Below, piece by piece: positions 48,834 to 58,135 of a stretch of 64,000 bases of DNA (position 1 is the first letter of the stretch; each line of letters starts with the position of its first letter). The position numbers and the translations under genes were made by a program. Source of the stretch: Rhizobium sp. Leaf453 (GTDB lineage Bacteria; Pseudomonadota; Alphaproteobacteria; Rhizobiales; Rhizobiaceae); NCBI RefSeq assembly GCF_001425605.1, contig NZ_LMRG01000006.1, positions 245,209-309,208 on the forward strand, written 5' to 3'. Below the pieces are notes generated by a model. It worked only from the letters and a program-made list of their open reading frames with translations, was not told the origin of the DNA and did no database searches.

Positions 48834-50798
48834 GTGAATGAAGCAGACCTTTCGACGGCCTCCAAAGGGTTGGCCGCCCCTTATCAAACAACGGATGGTG
48901 ATTTTCGCAGCAAGATCACGGGTCGAACGATCCTGATCCTCATAGGGGTCGCGGTCGTTCTCCGCGTCGGACAGGAGATATTCGTCCCGCTCGCGCTATC
49001 CCTGCTCCTGGCATTCACGCTTGCGCCCATCGTCTCGTTTCTTCGCAAGCGTTCGGTTCCAAAAATCGCCGCGGTCCTTCTCGCAGTCGTGTCGGCTTTC
49101 TGCGCCATCGCCTTGTTTAGCATCGTCGTGGCGACGCAGGTGGCCAACCTCGCCGAAAACATCCCCACTTATCAACGAAACATAGTAGCGAAAGTCCACG
49201 CGCTGGCCCAAGCGGGCTCAGGCAACGGCGTCCTCGATCACCTGAGCAGAGCCGTGGAGCGCGTCGGGGCCGAGATACAGACACGGGCAGTCGAAAGCCA
49301 GAATCCGAGTGACACCGCGCCTAGTGTCAGGGAGCCGCTGCCTGTGGAGATCGTAACCCGTTCGGATCCACTTCAAACGCTCGGCAATCTGCTTCTGCCG
49401 CTTATCAGTCCGTTTGCAACGGCCGGCCTCGTCGTGGTTCTGGTAATCTTCATGCTTCTCGAACGAGAAGAGCTGCGAGATCGATTCATCCGGTTGGTCG
49501 GCTTGGGAGACCTTCACCGCACTACAGCCGCTCTGCAGGACGCCGGGAAGCGGGTTGGAAAATACCTGCTGATGCAATTGGTGGTGAATACGCTCTATGC
49601 CGTGCCGATCTCCATCGGCCTCTGGGCACTCGGCATTCCGAACGCCATCCTCTGGGGCTTGCTGACGCTGGTTCTGCGATTTGTGCCGTATATCGGCGCA
49701 GTGATCGGAATGATCCTTCCACTGTTCCTCGCGCTCGCCATCGCCCCTAGCTGGTCGCTGGTGATTTGGGTCGGCGTGCTCTACCTGGTGACCGAACTGG
49801 TCAGCAACAACGTGGTGGAGCCGTGGCTTTATGGCGCGCACACCGGGCTGTCTCCGCTGGCGATCATCATCTCGGCGATCTTCTGGTCGTGGCTTTGGGG
49901 ACCGCTGGGATTGATGCTCTCGACGCCCCTGACCGTCTGCCTCGTGGTTCTCGGACGACATGTCCCTCAGTTTGGCTTCCTCGACGTCTTGCTTGGCAAC
50001 GAGCCGGTCCTTGAACCCCATGAGAAGCTTTATCAGCGCCTTCTGTCCGGCGATCCCAATGAGGCATCTGACAATGCCGAAGAATACCTGGAGGAGGAAT
50101 ATCTCGTCGATTACTATGACAAGGTAGGCATGCCTGCGTTGCTGCTGGGGGAATCCGACCGTCAACGCGGCGTTATGACGGAGGCGCAAATCGCACTGGT
50201 CGCCGCGAGTTCTTTGACGCTGGTGGAGAACCTGTCGGATATTGCGGTCGAAGAAGAAAACGAGGAGGAGGAGCCCGCTGAAAACCCTTCCAAGTCGCCG
50301 ACCGTCCCAGAAACGGACCTTCCAGACGGAGAAGGTCGATCCGTGCTTTGCATAGGCGGTCGGGGTGGATTGGACGATGCCGCAGCAGCGATGCTTTCAC
50401 AGGTCTTGGAGGTGCAAGGTGCTGTGGCGAGGACGGCGTCCCATTCCGACCTGGTCGCCAGAGGCGCCTTGGCACTTCCTCTTGAGGGCGTCGACACTGT
50501 TATCGTAACGTTCCTGAATGGAAACTCCAAATCGCGCGCCCGCCAGATCGTCCGTCGTCTCAAACGCTTGAAGCCGTCCCTTCGCGTCGGTATCCTCATC
50601 CCCACCGCGAATGGACAGGACTTTCCCCGTATCGAGCCACTGGAAATCGACGCCGATTTCATATCCTCTTCGATCACGCAGGCCGCCGAGTTTGGCCTGA
50701 CACCCTCCGCCCCGGTCAGCGTCAAGGTTGTGGCGCGAAAGATCGCCCGGAAACGGTCTCAGCCGAAAGTGCAATCCGAAGTATCGGCATCTGACTAG
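48834..50798 (+). CDS. AI-2E/PerM-family transporter with long cytoplasmic tail
   Basis: About 654 residues; GTG at 48834 (or TTG at 48831) follows TTAGGGGTT. The first 400 residues have about eight membrane spans with the family signatures LRVGQEIFVPLALSLLLAFT, LVLRFVPYIGAVIGMILPL and ELVSNNVVEPWLYGAHTGLS. The last 250 residues are acidic (EEENEEEEPAENPSKSP) and then contain an alpha/beta Rossmann- or receiver-like unit (SVLCIGGRGGLDDAAAAMLS, VDTVIVTFLNGNSKSRARQI). The family moves small molecules or ions; the true substrate is unknown. The tail may be regulatory. Confidence 0.88.
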   Translation: MNEADLSTASKGLAAPYQTTDGDFRSKITGRTILILIGVAVVLRVGQEIFVPLALSLLLAFTLAPIVSFLRKRSVPKIAAVLLAVVSAFCAIALFSIVVATQVANLAENIPTYQRNIVAKVHALAQAGSGNGVLDHLSRAVERVGAEIQTRAVESQNPSDTAPSVREPLPVEIVTRSDPLQTLGNLLLPLISPFATAGLVVVLVIFMLLEREELRDRFIRLVGLGDLHRTTAALQDAGKRVGKYLLMQLVVNTLYAVPISIGLWALGIPNAILWGLLTLVLRFVPYIGAVIGMILPLFLALAIAPSWSLVIWVGVLYLVTELVSNNVVEPWLYGAHTGLSPLAIIISAIFWSWLWGPLGLMLSTPLTVCLVVLGRHVPQFGFLDVLLGNEPVLEPHEKLYQRLLSGDPNEASDNAEEYLEEEYLVDYYDKVGMPALLLGESDRQRGVMTEAQIALVAASSLTLVENLSDIAVEEENEEEEPAENPSKSPTVPETDLPDGEGRSVLCIGGRGGLDDAAAAMLSQVLEVQGAVARTASHSDLVARGALALPLEGVDTVIVTFLNGNSKSRARQIVRRLKRLKPSLRVGILIPTANGQDFPRIEPLEIDADFISSSITQAAEFGLTPSAPVSVKVVARKIARKRSQPKVQSEVSASD

Positions 50799-50867
50799 CG
50801 GATACCGGCATGTCGAAGTTTCGGTGATTTCGATATGCCGAATGCCTCGAACGCATCTGCAGTTACA

Positions 50868-52013
50868 TCAGTCATGCGTCGGGTTTGCAAAAATGGTGTC
50901 CGTTGGCATTCTGAATTCGAATGTAGTTTTTTCCTCCGATGAAGATGCTGAGAGCTTCCCGCCATGGGCTTTTGCTATTTCAGATGAAATATGGAGTCCG
51001 AGCCCCAGTCCTTGCTCACGTTTGAACGTTGCGTCACCCCGAAAGAATGGCTGAAACAGGCGCGGCATCGTTTCCGGGGGGATCGGTTCGCCGCCATTCG
51101 AGACGGATATGACCAAATCGCCTTTTTCCTGCAAGGCTATCAGTTCGACGGCCTTGTCCTCCGCGCCGTGGGTCAAGGCGTTGCCGAGCAGATTGGACAC
51201 GAGCTGCCCGATCCTGCCCCCATCCACGAAGAGTGGGGCAGGAAGGTCGATGTCGACGTCAATCATCCGACCACTGGCGCTCTTCAATTCCTCAACCACC
51301 TGTTCCAGGACCGCAGGCAGGTCAGACTCGTTCCTTCGCTCCACCAAAAGACCACCGCCGAGACGCCCGCGCGTGAAATCGAGCACATCGTTGATCAGCT
51401 TACCCATCCGGGCGACGCTACCCTCGATCAGCCCCACAACCTGCTGGCCTCGAGGACTGAGCACCTCCCTGGAGAGTATGCGCATGCCGCTGCCGATCGA
51501 AGCCAAGGGGTTGCGAAGATCGTGGCCCAGGATGGCGATGAACTCGTCCCTCAGTAGCCCGACTTCAGTCAATGACGCATTCAGGCTCTCTACCTGTCGG
51601 CGCGCGACGTCGCCTGCCTCGTTGGCATCGGAAAGCTCGCGTTCATACCTGCGACGGCTCGTCGCTTCAAATACGGCAATCCTGGTTTCAAGAGCGAGGC
51701 CGTCCACGTCCATCTTCTGTGTCGCGTTTGCGAGAACGGCGAGACGTGTTCCGTCAGCCCGCACGAGGTCAAGCGCGACTTCATGGAAATATCCCTGCAT
51801 GCGCAACAGAGGTGCGAAGTGCGTCTCGTAAAAAACCCGACCGGCTACCGGTAACAGATCAAGAAGTCTTTTGCCAATGAACTCGTCCTCGCCGCGGTCG
51901 AGCCACGCTCGCAGGGTCACATTGACCCTTGAGATACGCCCTCTGCCATCCAGAACAAGGTAGCCGCACGGGGCATTGTCGAAAAGGTCGCGAAAATCGA
52001 TATCGTTGTCCAT
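50868..52013 (-). CDS. PAS-domain sensor histidine kinase (soluble)
   Basis: A 381-residue kinase without membrane helices. Residues about 10-120 form a PAS domain (NAPCGYLVLDGRGRISRVN), then a coiled linker, the dimerisation/phosphorylation helix LGHDLRNPLASIGSG with the phospho-His, and an ATPase domain with the N-box LVSNLLGNALTHG and the G-box GLGLGLHISSEIAKAHGGKL. ATG at 52013 is chosen; the longer frame lies in the hydrolase gene. It ends the operon started by the RsbQ-like hydrolase 7 bases upstream. The PAS domain is the likely sensor, perhaps binding a product of the hydrolase. Confidence 0.9.
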   Translation of the reverse strand: MDNDIDFRDLFDNAPCGYLVLDGRGRISRVNVTLRAWLDRGEDEFIGKRLLDLLPVAGRVFYETHFAPLLRMQGYFHEVALDLVRADGTRLAVLANATQKMDVDGLALETRIAVFEATSRRRYERELSDANEAGDVARRQVESLNASLTEVGLLRDEFIAILGHDLRNPLASIGSGMRILSREVLSPRGQQVVGLIEGSVARMGKLINDVLDFTRGRLGGGLLVERRNESDLPAVLEQVVEELKSASGRMIDVDIDLPAPLFVDGGRIGQLVSNLLGNALTHGAEDKAVELIALQEKGDLVISVSNGGEPIPPETMPRLFQPFFRGDATFKREQGLGLGLHISSEIAKAHGGKLSASSSEEKTTFEFRMPTDTIFANPTHD

Positions 52014-52020
52014 GGCCGGC

Positions 52021-52809
52021 CTAGACGAAATCCCGGATGGCTGCGATGACTTCTGCGGGTGCCGATAGGTTCGGACAGTGTCCGGTCGCATCCAACATGA
52101 CCAGTTTGCTGTCGGCAACTCGGACCCGGACGTATTCACCAACTGCTTCAGATGCGATGATGTCATCCCTGCATTGAAGGATGAGCGTCCGAGCCGTCAC
52201 ACGCGAAAGATCGTCTCGGTTGTCGGACGTGAATGTCACTCGAGCAAAAGCCTTTGCGATAGCTGGATCCGTTCGACAGAAATTGTCTGTGAGTTCTGAA
52301 CCGAGTTCAGGTCGATCAGGATTGCCCATGATCGCGGGAGCCATAGCCATTGACCAACCCATGTGGTTGTCCGCCATCGACGCCAGCAGCTCCTCGATGT
52401 CGGTTCGACTGAAACCACCTTGGTAGCCCTCGTCGTCTATATATCTGGGAGAGGGCCCCACCAGGACTAGGGTGCCGAACATTTCCGGCGCTTTCAGCGA
52501 AGCCAAAACTCCGATCATCGCACTGACAGAATGGCCGACGAACGTCGCTTCCCGCAGTCCAAGCGCTATTCCGATTTCCACCAGATCGTCGGCATACCCG
52601 TGCAGGGTAGCGTATTTTTCCGGATCGTATGAGCGAAGATCGGACTTGCCCGCGCCGACATGGTCGAACAATACCGTGCGGAAATCCTTCAGGAAGTCCG
52701 GCGCAACAAGCCGCCACATGTTCTGATCGCAGCCAAACCCATGGGAAAAGACAATCGTCCTCTCACCCTCGCCTCCCGTGACCACGTTATTGCGCTTTAT
52801 GACTGACAT
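52021..52809 (-). CDS. RsbQ/KAI2-like alpha/beta hydrolase
   Basis: The 262-residue hydrolase has the triad Ser94 in FVGHSVSAMIGVLAS, an Asp in ILQCRDDIIA and His244 in ATGHCPNLSAP. The segments VFSHGFGCDQNMWRLVAPDF and the GHCPNLS end are hallmarks of RsbQ, the hydrolase that turns on the PAS phosphatase RsbP in Bacillus, and of plant karrikin/strigolactone receptors D14/KAI2. ATG at 52809 is preferred. It lies 7 bases upstream of the PAS kinase, so a hydrolase-PAS signalling pair is likely, with a hydrophobic ligand inferred. Confidence 0.9.
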   Translation of the reverse strand: MSVIKRNNVVTGGEGERTIVFSHGFGCDQNMWRLVAPDFLKDFRTVLFDHVGAGKSDLRSYDPEKYATLHGYADDLVEIGIALGLREATFVGHSVSAMIGVLASLKAPEMFGTLVLVGPSPRYIDDEGYQGGFSRTDIEELLASMADNHMGWSMAMAPAIMGNPDRPELGSELTDNFCRTDPAIAKAFARVTFTSDNRDDLSRVTARTLILQCRDDIIASEAVGEYVRVRVADSKLVMLDATGHCPNLSAPAEVIAAIRDFV

Positions 52810-52899
52810 ATGCACCCCAATTCTTCGGCTCAACCTAGCACGCTCGATCTGGAAAACCAGGTTACGACATGTCGAAGGCGGTAGGCTTGGCCCAATAAT

Positions 52900-53292
52900 T
52901 CAACCGTGTTGGCTACCCTTCTCTTTAAGGACATCATGAATAAGTTCCGCCGTGAACGGTTTTGCGATGAAAGTGGCGTTTGGGGGGATATCGCCAGGCC
53001 CTGGCCTTGCGGCACCCGACGCAATGATGACGCAGATATGAGGCCACCGCTCCGCCACCTTTCGGGCCAGTTCGAAGCCATCCAAGCTTCCTGGGGTTTG
53101 AACATCGGTGAACAACAGTTGAAGGGAAGAGTGCTTGTCGAGGAAAGCCCATGCCTCATCGGCGGTGGAGGCTTCGACAATGGCATATCCCTCGTCGGCA
53201 AACATGTCGGCCGTGTCCATGAGGATCAGCGGTTCGTCATCGACAACGAGCGCAATAGGTTGTTTAAGTTTACGAAATTCAAGTGTTTCCAT
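52900..53292 (-). CDS. Single-domain response regulator (receiver)
   Basis: A 130-residue receiver protein from ATG at 53292. It has the acidic pair in ALVVDDEPLI (Asp18-Asp19), the phospho-acceptor Asp63 in LLFTDVQTP, the Ser in VIIASG and the Lys in FIAKPFT. No output domain follows, so it acts by protein-protein contact or phosphotransfer. It lies 90 bases upstream of the hydrolase-kinase pair on the same strand, so the three may form one pathway. Longer frames upstream are not supported. Confidence 0.88.
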   Translation of the reverse strand: METLEFRKLKQPIALVVDDEPLILMDTADMFADEGYAIVEASTADEAWAFLDKHSSLQLLFTDVQTPGSLDGFELARKVAERWPHICVIIASGAARPGPGDIPPNATFIAKPFTAELIHDVLKEKGSQHG

Positions 53293-53936
53293 CGTCAACA
53301 AGTCGCTGACGTGGAGATCGTTCCAAAGTATTCTGTATGCCATCGAATTAGCAGCAAGTTCGCAAGGTCCGTTTCGTGAAACCGATACAGGGCTCTCGCA
53401 CAACTTGGGTTTGCGCAGCGCAACGACGCAACGCGATATAATCACACACTTCAACGACCCCTGCGCGCTCCCGCCTCACAGGAGGGAAGTCATCAATGAG
53501 TTCACCTGGTGTTCAGTTAAACACCGGCGGCCGGCGGATGTCCCCGCGAAAAGCATTGTGTTTTTCGTCTGTGTAGTCGCGCCGCTCAAGCCTCCTAACG
53601 CGGAGGAATACCGGCAGCTCAACCTGCAATCGCCGCCAGCAGAAGAGCTTCAAAAAACTCTCCGTTTGTGCAGCGACTTCCGGGGGGGGGGAGGACGCCA
53701 CCATGCTATGGCCCCTTAAGGATAACATCTTTTGTACGGTGAAACTGAAAAACAGGTACTTCGGTTATCTGCTTGCCCGGTTCGACAGAACGTAGTGGCC
53801 TAGTAGTGGGCGCAATCATGGACCGAGGTCAGTGAGCATCTGCTGAACCAAGATAAAATTGTGCAGTGCAGCAACCAATTGCGATACAGTGCGTTGAGGA
53901 CTTGCGTGCTCCCGCCTCGGAGCTGGAGAACAGTAT
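53293..53936. other. Gap with a G10 tract
   Basis: No gene is supported; the open frames have poor composition. Position 53682-53691 is a run of ten G bases, a possible slippage site or assembly artefact. A CTCCCGCCTC motif occurs at 53467 and again at 53911, each in the neighbourhood of an AGTGCGTTGA- or TCAACGACC-like piece, but no structure was found. Confidence 0.4.
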
Positions 53937-55034
53937 ATGCGATCGCTTTCCGACACCCTTGCAAGGCTCGCCAAAATGCGGGGAGCCAATCCCCCGACTT
54001 CGCCGGTCGATGATCGATTGACTGATCTTGGTCAGTTCGGATCGAACCGCGGCGAACTGGAAGCCAAGATATACATCCCCAAAGGGCTCATGCCGCGGTC
54101 GGCGCTGGTCGTCGTGCTTCACGGCTGCACCCAGTCTGCTGCCGTGTACGACCAGGCGTCAGGCTGGTCGCATCTTGCCGAGGACTACGGCTTTGCGGTT
54201 CTCTTCCCCCAGCAAACCCGCGCCAATAATGCGAACACTTGCTTCAACTGGTTCGTTCCCGGCGACATCAGGAAAGATCAGGGCGAAGCGTTTTCGATAC
54301 GTCAAATGATCGAGACGACCATCGCTCGATACGACATTGATCGGAGCCGCATTTTCATCACCGGCTTGTCCGCAGGCGGCGCAATGACAAATGTCATGCT
54401 GGCCACCAATCCAGAGCTGTTCGCGGGCGGAGCGATCATCGCAGGCCTCCCATACGGGACTGCAACGACCGTTCCGGAAGCATTCGACCGGATGCGTGGC
54501 CAGGGCCTGCCTAGCGTCGATAAGCTGCAATCGTTGCTCAGGAGCGCATCCAATCATAAAGGGCCATGGCCGACAATTGCGGTATGGCACGGGACAAGCG
54601 ACGCCACAGTGCTCCCGGCGAATGCCAAAGCGATCATCGATCAGTGGCGCGGCGTGCATGGCTTAGCCATCCAACCCGATATCGGCGAAATGATCGACGG
54701 GCAATCGCGCAAGACCTGGACTGCGGCAGATGGTCGAGAGGTGATGGAGTTCTTCAACATCAAAAACGTGGGACACGGCACTCCGCTTGACACCTCGACG
54801 GGTTATGGTCGAGCGGCGCCGTATATGCTGGACGTCGGGATTTCTTCCACGCTCCACATCGCGCGCTCGTGGGGTTTGATCGCCTCATTCGAAAAACGTG
54901 TGAAAGCGGATATGGACGTTACCGTCGCAGAGCCTTCGGTCGGATTTCGTCCAGAACTCACTCATGGTCAGCCTGCGAGCGGCATCCAGAAGACCATAGA
55001 AGACGCTCTCCGCGCGGCTGGCCTGATGAAGTAG
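53937..55034 (+). CDS. PHB-depolymerase-family esterase (LpqC type)
   Basis: A 365-residue esterase with the nucleophile Ser145 in FITGLSAGGAM, oxyanion segment LVVVLHGCTQSAAVYDQASG, GFAVLFPQQTRANNANTCFN, the Asp in WHGTSDATVL and a His in NVGHGTPLDT. These enzymes hydrolyse short poly-hydroxybutyrate oligomers or feruloyl-type esters. No signal peptide is obvious, so a cytosolic role such as mobilisation of hydroxybutyrate oligomers is likely. It stands alone on the plus strand. Confidence 0.9.
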   Translation: MRSLSDTLARLAKMRGANPPTSPVDDRLTDLGQFGSNRGELEAKIYIPKGLMPRSALVVVLHGCTQSAAVYDQASGWSHLAEDYGFAVLFPQQTRANNANTCFNWFVPGDIRKDQGEAFSIRQMIETTIARYDIDRSRIFITGLSAGGAMTNVMLATNPELFAGGAIIAGLPYGTATTVPEAFDRMRGQGLPSVDKLQSLLRSASNHKGPWPTIAVWHGTSDATVLPANAKAIIDQWRGVHGLAIQPDIGEMIDGQSRKTWTAADGREVMEFFNIKNVGHGTPLDTSTGYGRAAPYMLDVGISSTLHIARSWGLIASFEKRVKADMDVTVAEPSVGFRPELTHGQPASGIQKTIEDALRAAGLMK

Positions 55035-55217
55035 CAATCTACGACAGTCTGCCAGCCCTCCCGCCCGGTCAGCACACGAAGGACGGCTTTAGGCACGGTT
55101 TTACGGGAATGGCTGCCTGACAACTTTCAGACACTCAACCAGTTGGTTTAAACGACCGGATTGCGGGCGCATTTCTGTCGTGATCACGATCGACCAATCG
55201 CTGGGCCTATGGTTCTG

Positions 55218-55245
55218 CTCCCATCTCCCATCTCCCATCTCCCAT
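55218..55245 (+). repeat. Four tandem copies of CTCCCAT
   Basis: The 7-base unit CTCCCAT is repeated four times without interruption in the 285-base gap after the esterase gene, followed by ATATT. It could vary in number by slippage. No other feature is seen in 55035-55319. Confidence 0.85.
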
Positions 55246-55319
55246 ATATTAAGTCGAAGGCACGAAGGATAAGAAAAAGGCTAACCTATGTCTCATTCGA
55301 AATTGGCCAAAACCAGCGA

Positions 55320-55622
55320 TCAAAGGCAGACCGAGGTAGCGAGTACCGGCATTAAGGTCCAAACCGCAGCGCCAAGGGCGGTCGCGGCAAGCACTGTGGC
55401 GGTCGTCTGCACAAAACGGGCCTTTGACGGTGCGTAGAGGACTGCCAATAGCGCGATAAGCTGAAGGACAATCGCAACCGCATAGGCGGCAAGCAAAACC
55501 TGGCGGGCGTCGAGGTCAGCGGGCCAATGGCGCGAACAAGACAGCCCTTGCAGTGCGTAGACAGCGCTAAAACCGGCAAGCCAAACTGTAATCGGCAGCG
55601 ACAGCCGGAGGATATCGATCAT
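55320..55622 (-). CDS. Small membrane subunit of the heme-copper oxidase cluster
   Basis: A 100-residue protein with three hydrophobic segments (LSLPITVWLAGFSAVYALQG, LLAAYAVAIVLQLIALLAVL, ATVLAATALGAAVWTLMPVL). Its ATG overlaps the stop of the oxidase I-III gene by 4 bases, so it belongs to that operon. Its size and place suggest a subunit IV-like or assembly role, but there is no clear match to CyoD or CtaF. Confidence 0.75.
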   Translation of the reverse strand: MIDILRLSLPITVWLAGFSAVYALQGLSCSRHWPADLDARQVLLAAYAVAIVLQLIALLAVLYAPSKARFVQTTATVLAATALGAAVWTLMPVLATSVCL

Positions 55623-58135
55623 GCAAATGCTCCCGGCAGCCACGCCGCCGCCAGCGCTACAAGCCCGGTTGCGACGGTGAAATCCGCCCAGAGCTTCACA
55701 ATCCCTGCCTCGCCAATGCGAGCGGGCGAGGCATACCCCGCAGCCACCCTCGCAGCCAGATAGCACAGCATGATTGCCGACAGGATTGTGTGAAGCCCGA
55801 CATGCCCCGCCAGCAACCACAGAGTGGCGTCATAGGCATGGCGGGCAGGTCCGGGACGATCCAGCATCACGCTTGCCGCAGCGATGGCCAAAGCCAAAGA
55901 GCCGACAATTCCAAGGGTGATCGCGGGCCACGCAGTGCCGCCCTTAGCAATCGCACGCACCGCAAGGCGCGGCCCAGCGGTCAGCGCCAACGCACCCGTC
56001 AGTGCAACGATGACGGCCCAAAGCTGCGGCTGAAGATATGAGTGTGGCGGCCAGTTGGGAGCAACGGTCCACAGGAATGCATAGCCGAACAGCAGTGATC
56101 CGAAATGCACGCCGTCCGCAAGCAATAGGAACACCGATCCCCACCACCCCGGCGGGTCGCGACATTCGGATGCCAGCGGCAGCATCGCGCCATGTCCCGC
56201 GTCAACGTGCCCCTCGTCTACACGCCCGCCCAGACCCCATGCCCAGACTAGGGCAAGGGCAACCACTGCCACAAGAGCGAGACCCGCGACGATATAGGCG
56301 TCGAACAAGGGGGCCAGAAAGGATGTGCTGGTGACCACGGCCAGCAGGAAAGGCAGTACCGAATTGCCTGGCAGCACCACCACTTGCAATGGCTCACCGC
56401 GCGCAGTTGACACGATCAGCGTCTCGCGCCGGATCCGGGATGCGTCGCCAAGATAGCCCTCGCCCCGCGCGATGTGCAACGCAAGGTCCGGGTCGTCGTG
56501 CAGCGGGTAACGGCCTTGCACGATGGGGATTGACGCAAAGCCGTAAGCAGGCGAGGGGATTGCCCCCGCCCATTCCAGCGTTCCCGCCCCCCACGGGTTG
56601 CGCCGACCCCGCACAGCGACAAAGGCATTCACCGCCACATCGAGGATGGTCAGCGCAAAGCCAATGGCCATTACGAAGGACGCGATGGAGGCGACGAGAT
56701 TCAATGCCGTCCATCCCTGATCCGCGTCATACGTCCAGGTGCGTCTACGTTGACCCAGCAACCCCGCCATGTGAACCGAAAGAAACGTGATGTGGAACGA
56801 CGGTACCACTAACCAGAAAGCCACCTCGCCCAGTTTGAAAAACCGTGTCCGCCCGGTGAGAAGAGGCATGAAGTAATAGATCGCCGCGATCATCGGAAAG
56901 ACATAGCCCCCAATCAGCACGTAATGCAGATGCGCCACCACGAAATGTGTGTCGTGGACCTGCCAGTTGAACGGCACCACAGCCAGCATCACTCCTGTCA
57001 GCCCGCCTATCACGAAAGTTGCAAAGAACCCCATGATCCACAGCATCGGCAATCCCATGCGGGCGCGGCCTTTCCACAAAGTTCCAATCCACGAGAAAAT
57101 CATGACCGAAGTCGGTACTGCGACGAGTGTGGACGCCGCTGAAAAAAATGCGAGCCCCATATGCGGAATACCAGTCGTGAACATGTGGTGGACCCACAGC
57201 CCAAAGCTGAGCACGGCTAGCGACACAGCCGCCGCCACAACCCAGCCGTACCCCAGCAAATTGGTGCGCGCCATGACTGGCAGGATGGTGGCGATCATGC
57301 CCGCGGCGGGCAGGAAGATGATGTACACCTCAGGGTGACCGAACAGCCAGAACAGGTGCTGCCACAGCAGGGGGTCGCCGCCGTTTTCCACCTGAAAGAA
57401 TGGCCAGTTCAGCGCGCGCTCCACCTCAAGCAGTAGCGAGCCAAGGATCATTGGCGGAAACGCCGTCAGGATCATGACCGACACGACCAGAATATACCAC
57501 GCGAAGATCGGCATTCGCGACAAACTCATCCCGGCCGCGCGGTAGCGCAGCACAGTCACGATCACCTCGATCGCCGTCGCGATAGCCGAGACCTCGATCG
57601 AGGTGATACCCAGCAACCAGACGTCGGCGCCAATTCCCGGCGAAAACGCCGCTGAGGACAACGGCGGATACATGAACCAGCCACCATCGGGGGCAAGGCC
57701 CATCAGCATGGCGATAATTACCGCACTGCCGCCGAAGATATAAACCCAAAGTCCGTAGGCCCCGAGACGCGGGAAGGCCATGTCGCGCGTACCCAGCATG
57801 CCGGGCAGCAGCAGCATCGACATCGCCTCGAAAAACGGAATCGCGAACAGGAACATCATCACGGTGCCGTGCATCGTGAAGATCTGATTGTAGACCTGCG
57901 GCTCCATGAACGCCGAGTCCGGTGTCGCCAGCTGTGCGCGGATTAACATGGCAAGGATGCCGCCAATGACAAAGAACGAAGTGGCGACGATCAGGAACAA
58001 GCTACCAATGTCATTGTTGTTGCTGCTGGTAAACCAGCCACGAATTCGCTGATCGGATGCCCATATGCGCGCAAGGGCAAGGTGTAGGCGTAGCGCCTTT
58101 CCACGCGGCTGCGAGGCGGGTGAGGGAAGGGTCAT
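55619..58135 (-). CDS. Heme-copper oxidase, fused subunits I and III
   Basis: An 838-residue protein. Residues about 40-560 are subunit I: low-spin heme His in FTMHGTVMMFLF, the His-Tyr CuB segment FGHPEVYIIFLPAAG, the CuB His pair in WVHHMFTTG, and the heme His residues in DTHFVVAHLHYVL. Residues about 610-835 are subunit III, with GWWGSVFLLLADGVHFGSLL and SYLQPQLWAVIVALTGAL. Such fusions are known in ba3/caa3-like and bo3-like oxidases. It reduces oxygen and pumps protons in the inner membrane. The ATG at 58135 overlaps the subunit II stop by 4 bases. Confidence 0.93.
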   Translation of the reverse strand: MTLPSPASQPRGKALRLHLALARIWASDQRIRGWFTSSNNNDIGSLFLIVATSFFVIGGILAMLIRAQLATPDSAFMEPQVYNQIFTMHGTVMMFLFAIPFFEAMSMLLLPGMLGTRDMAFPRLGAYGLWVYIFGGSAVIIAMLMGLAPDGGWFMYPPLSSAAFSPGIGADVWLLGITSIEVSAIATAIEVIVTVLRYRAAGMSLSRMPIFAWYILVVSVMILTAFPPMILGSLLLEVERALNWPFFQVENGGDPLLWQHLFWLFGHPEVYIIFLPAAGMIATILPVMARTNLLGYGWVVAAAVSLAVLSFGLWVHHMFTTGIPHMGLAFFSAASTLVAVPTSVMIFSWIGTLWKGRARMGLPMLWIMGFFATFVIGGLTGVMLAVVPFNWQVHDTHFVVAHLHYVLIGGYVFPMIAAIYYFMPLLTGRTRFFKLGEVAFWLVVPSFHITFLSVHMAGLLGQRRRTWTYDADQGWTALNLVASIASFVMAIGFALTILDVAVNAFVAVRGRRNPWGAGTLEWAGAIPSPAYGFASIPIVQGRYPLHDDPDLALHIARGEGYLGDASRIRRETLIVSTARGEPLQVVVLPGNSVLPFLLAVVTSTSFLAPLFDAYIVAGLALVAVVALALVWAWGLGGRVDEGHVDAGHGAMLPLASECRDPPGWWGSVFLLLADGVHFGSLLFGYAFLWTVAPNWPPHSYLQPQLWAVIVALTGALALTAGPRLAVRAIAKGGTAWPAITLGIVGSLALAIAAASVMLDRPGPARHAYDATLWLLAGHVGLHTILSAIMLCYLAARVAAGYASPARIGEAGIVKLWADFTVATGLVALAAAWLPGAFA

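Noticed and set aside
49218-50189. 323-residue minus-strand frame opposite the AI-2E-family gene
   Set aside because: Gln/His/Arg-rich antisense composition; the plus strand gives a clear multi-helix transporter.
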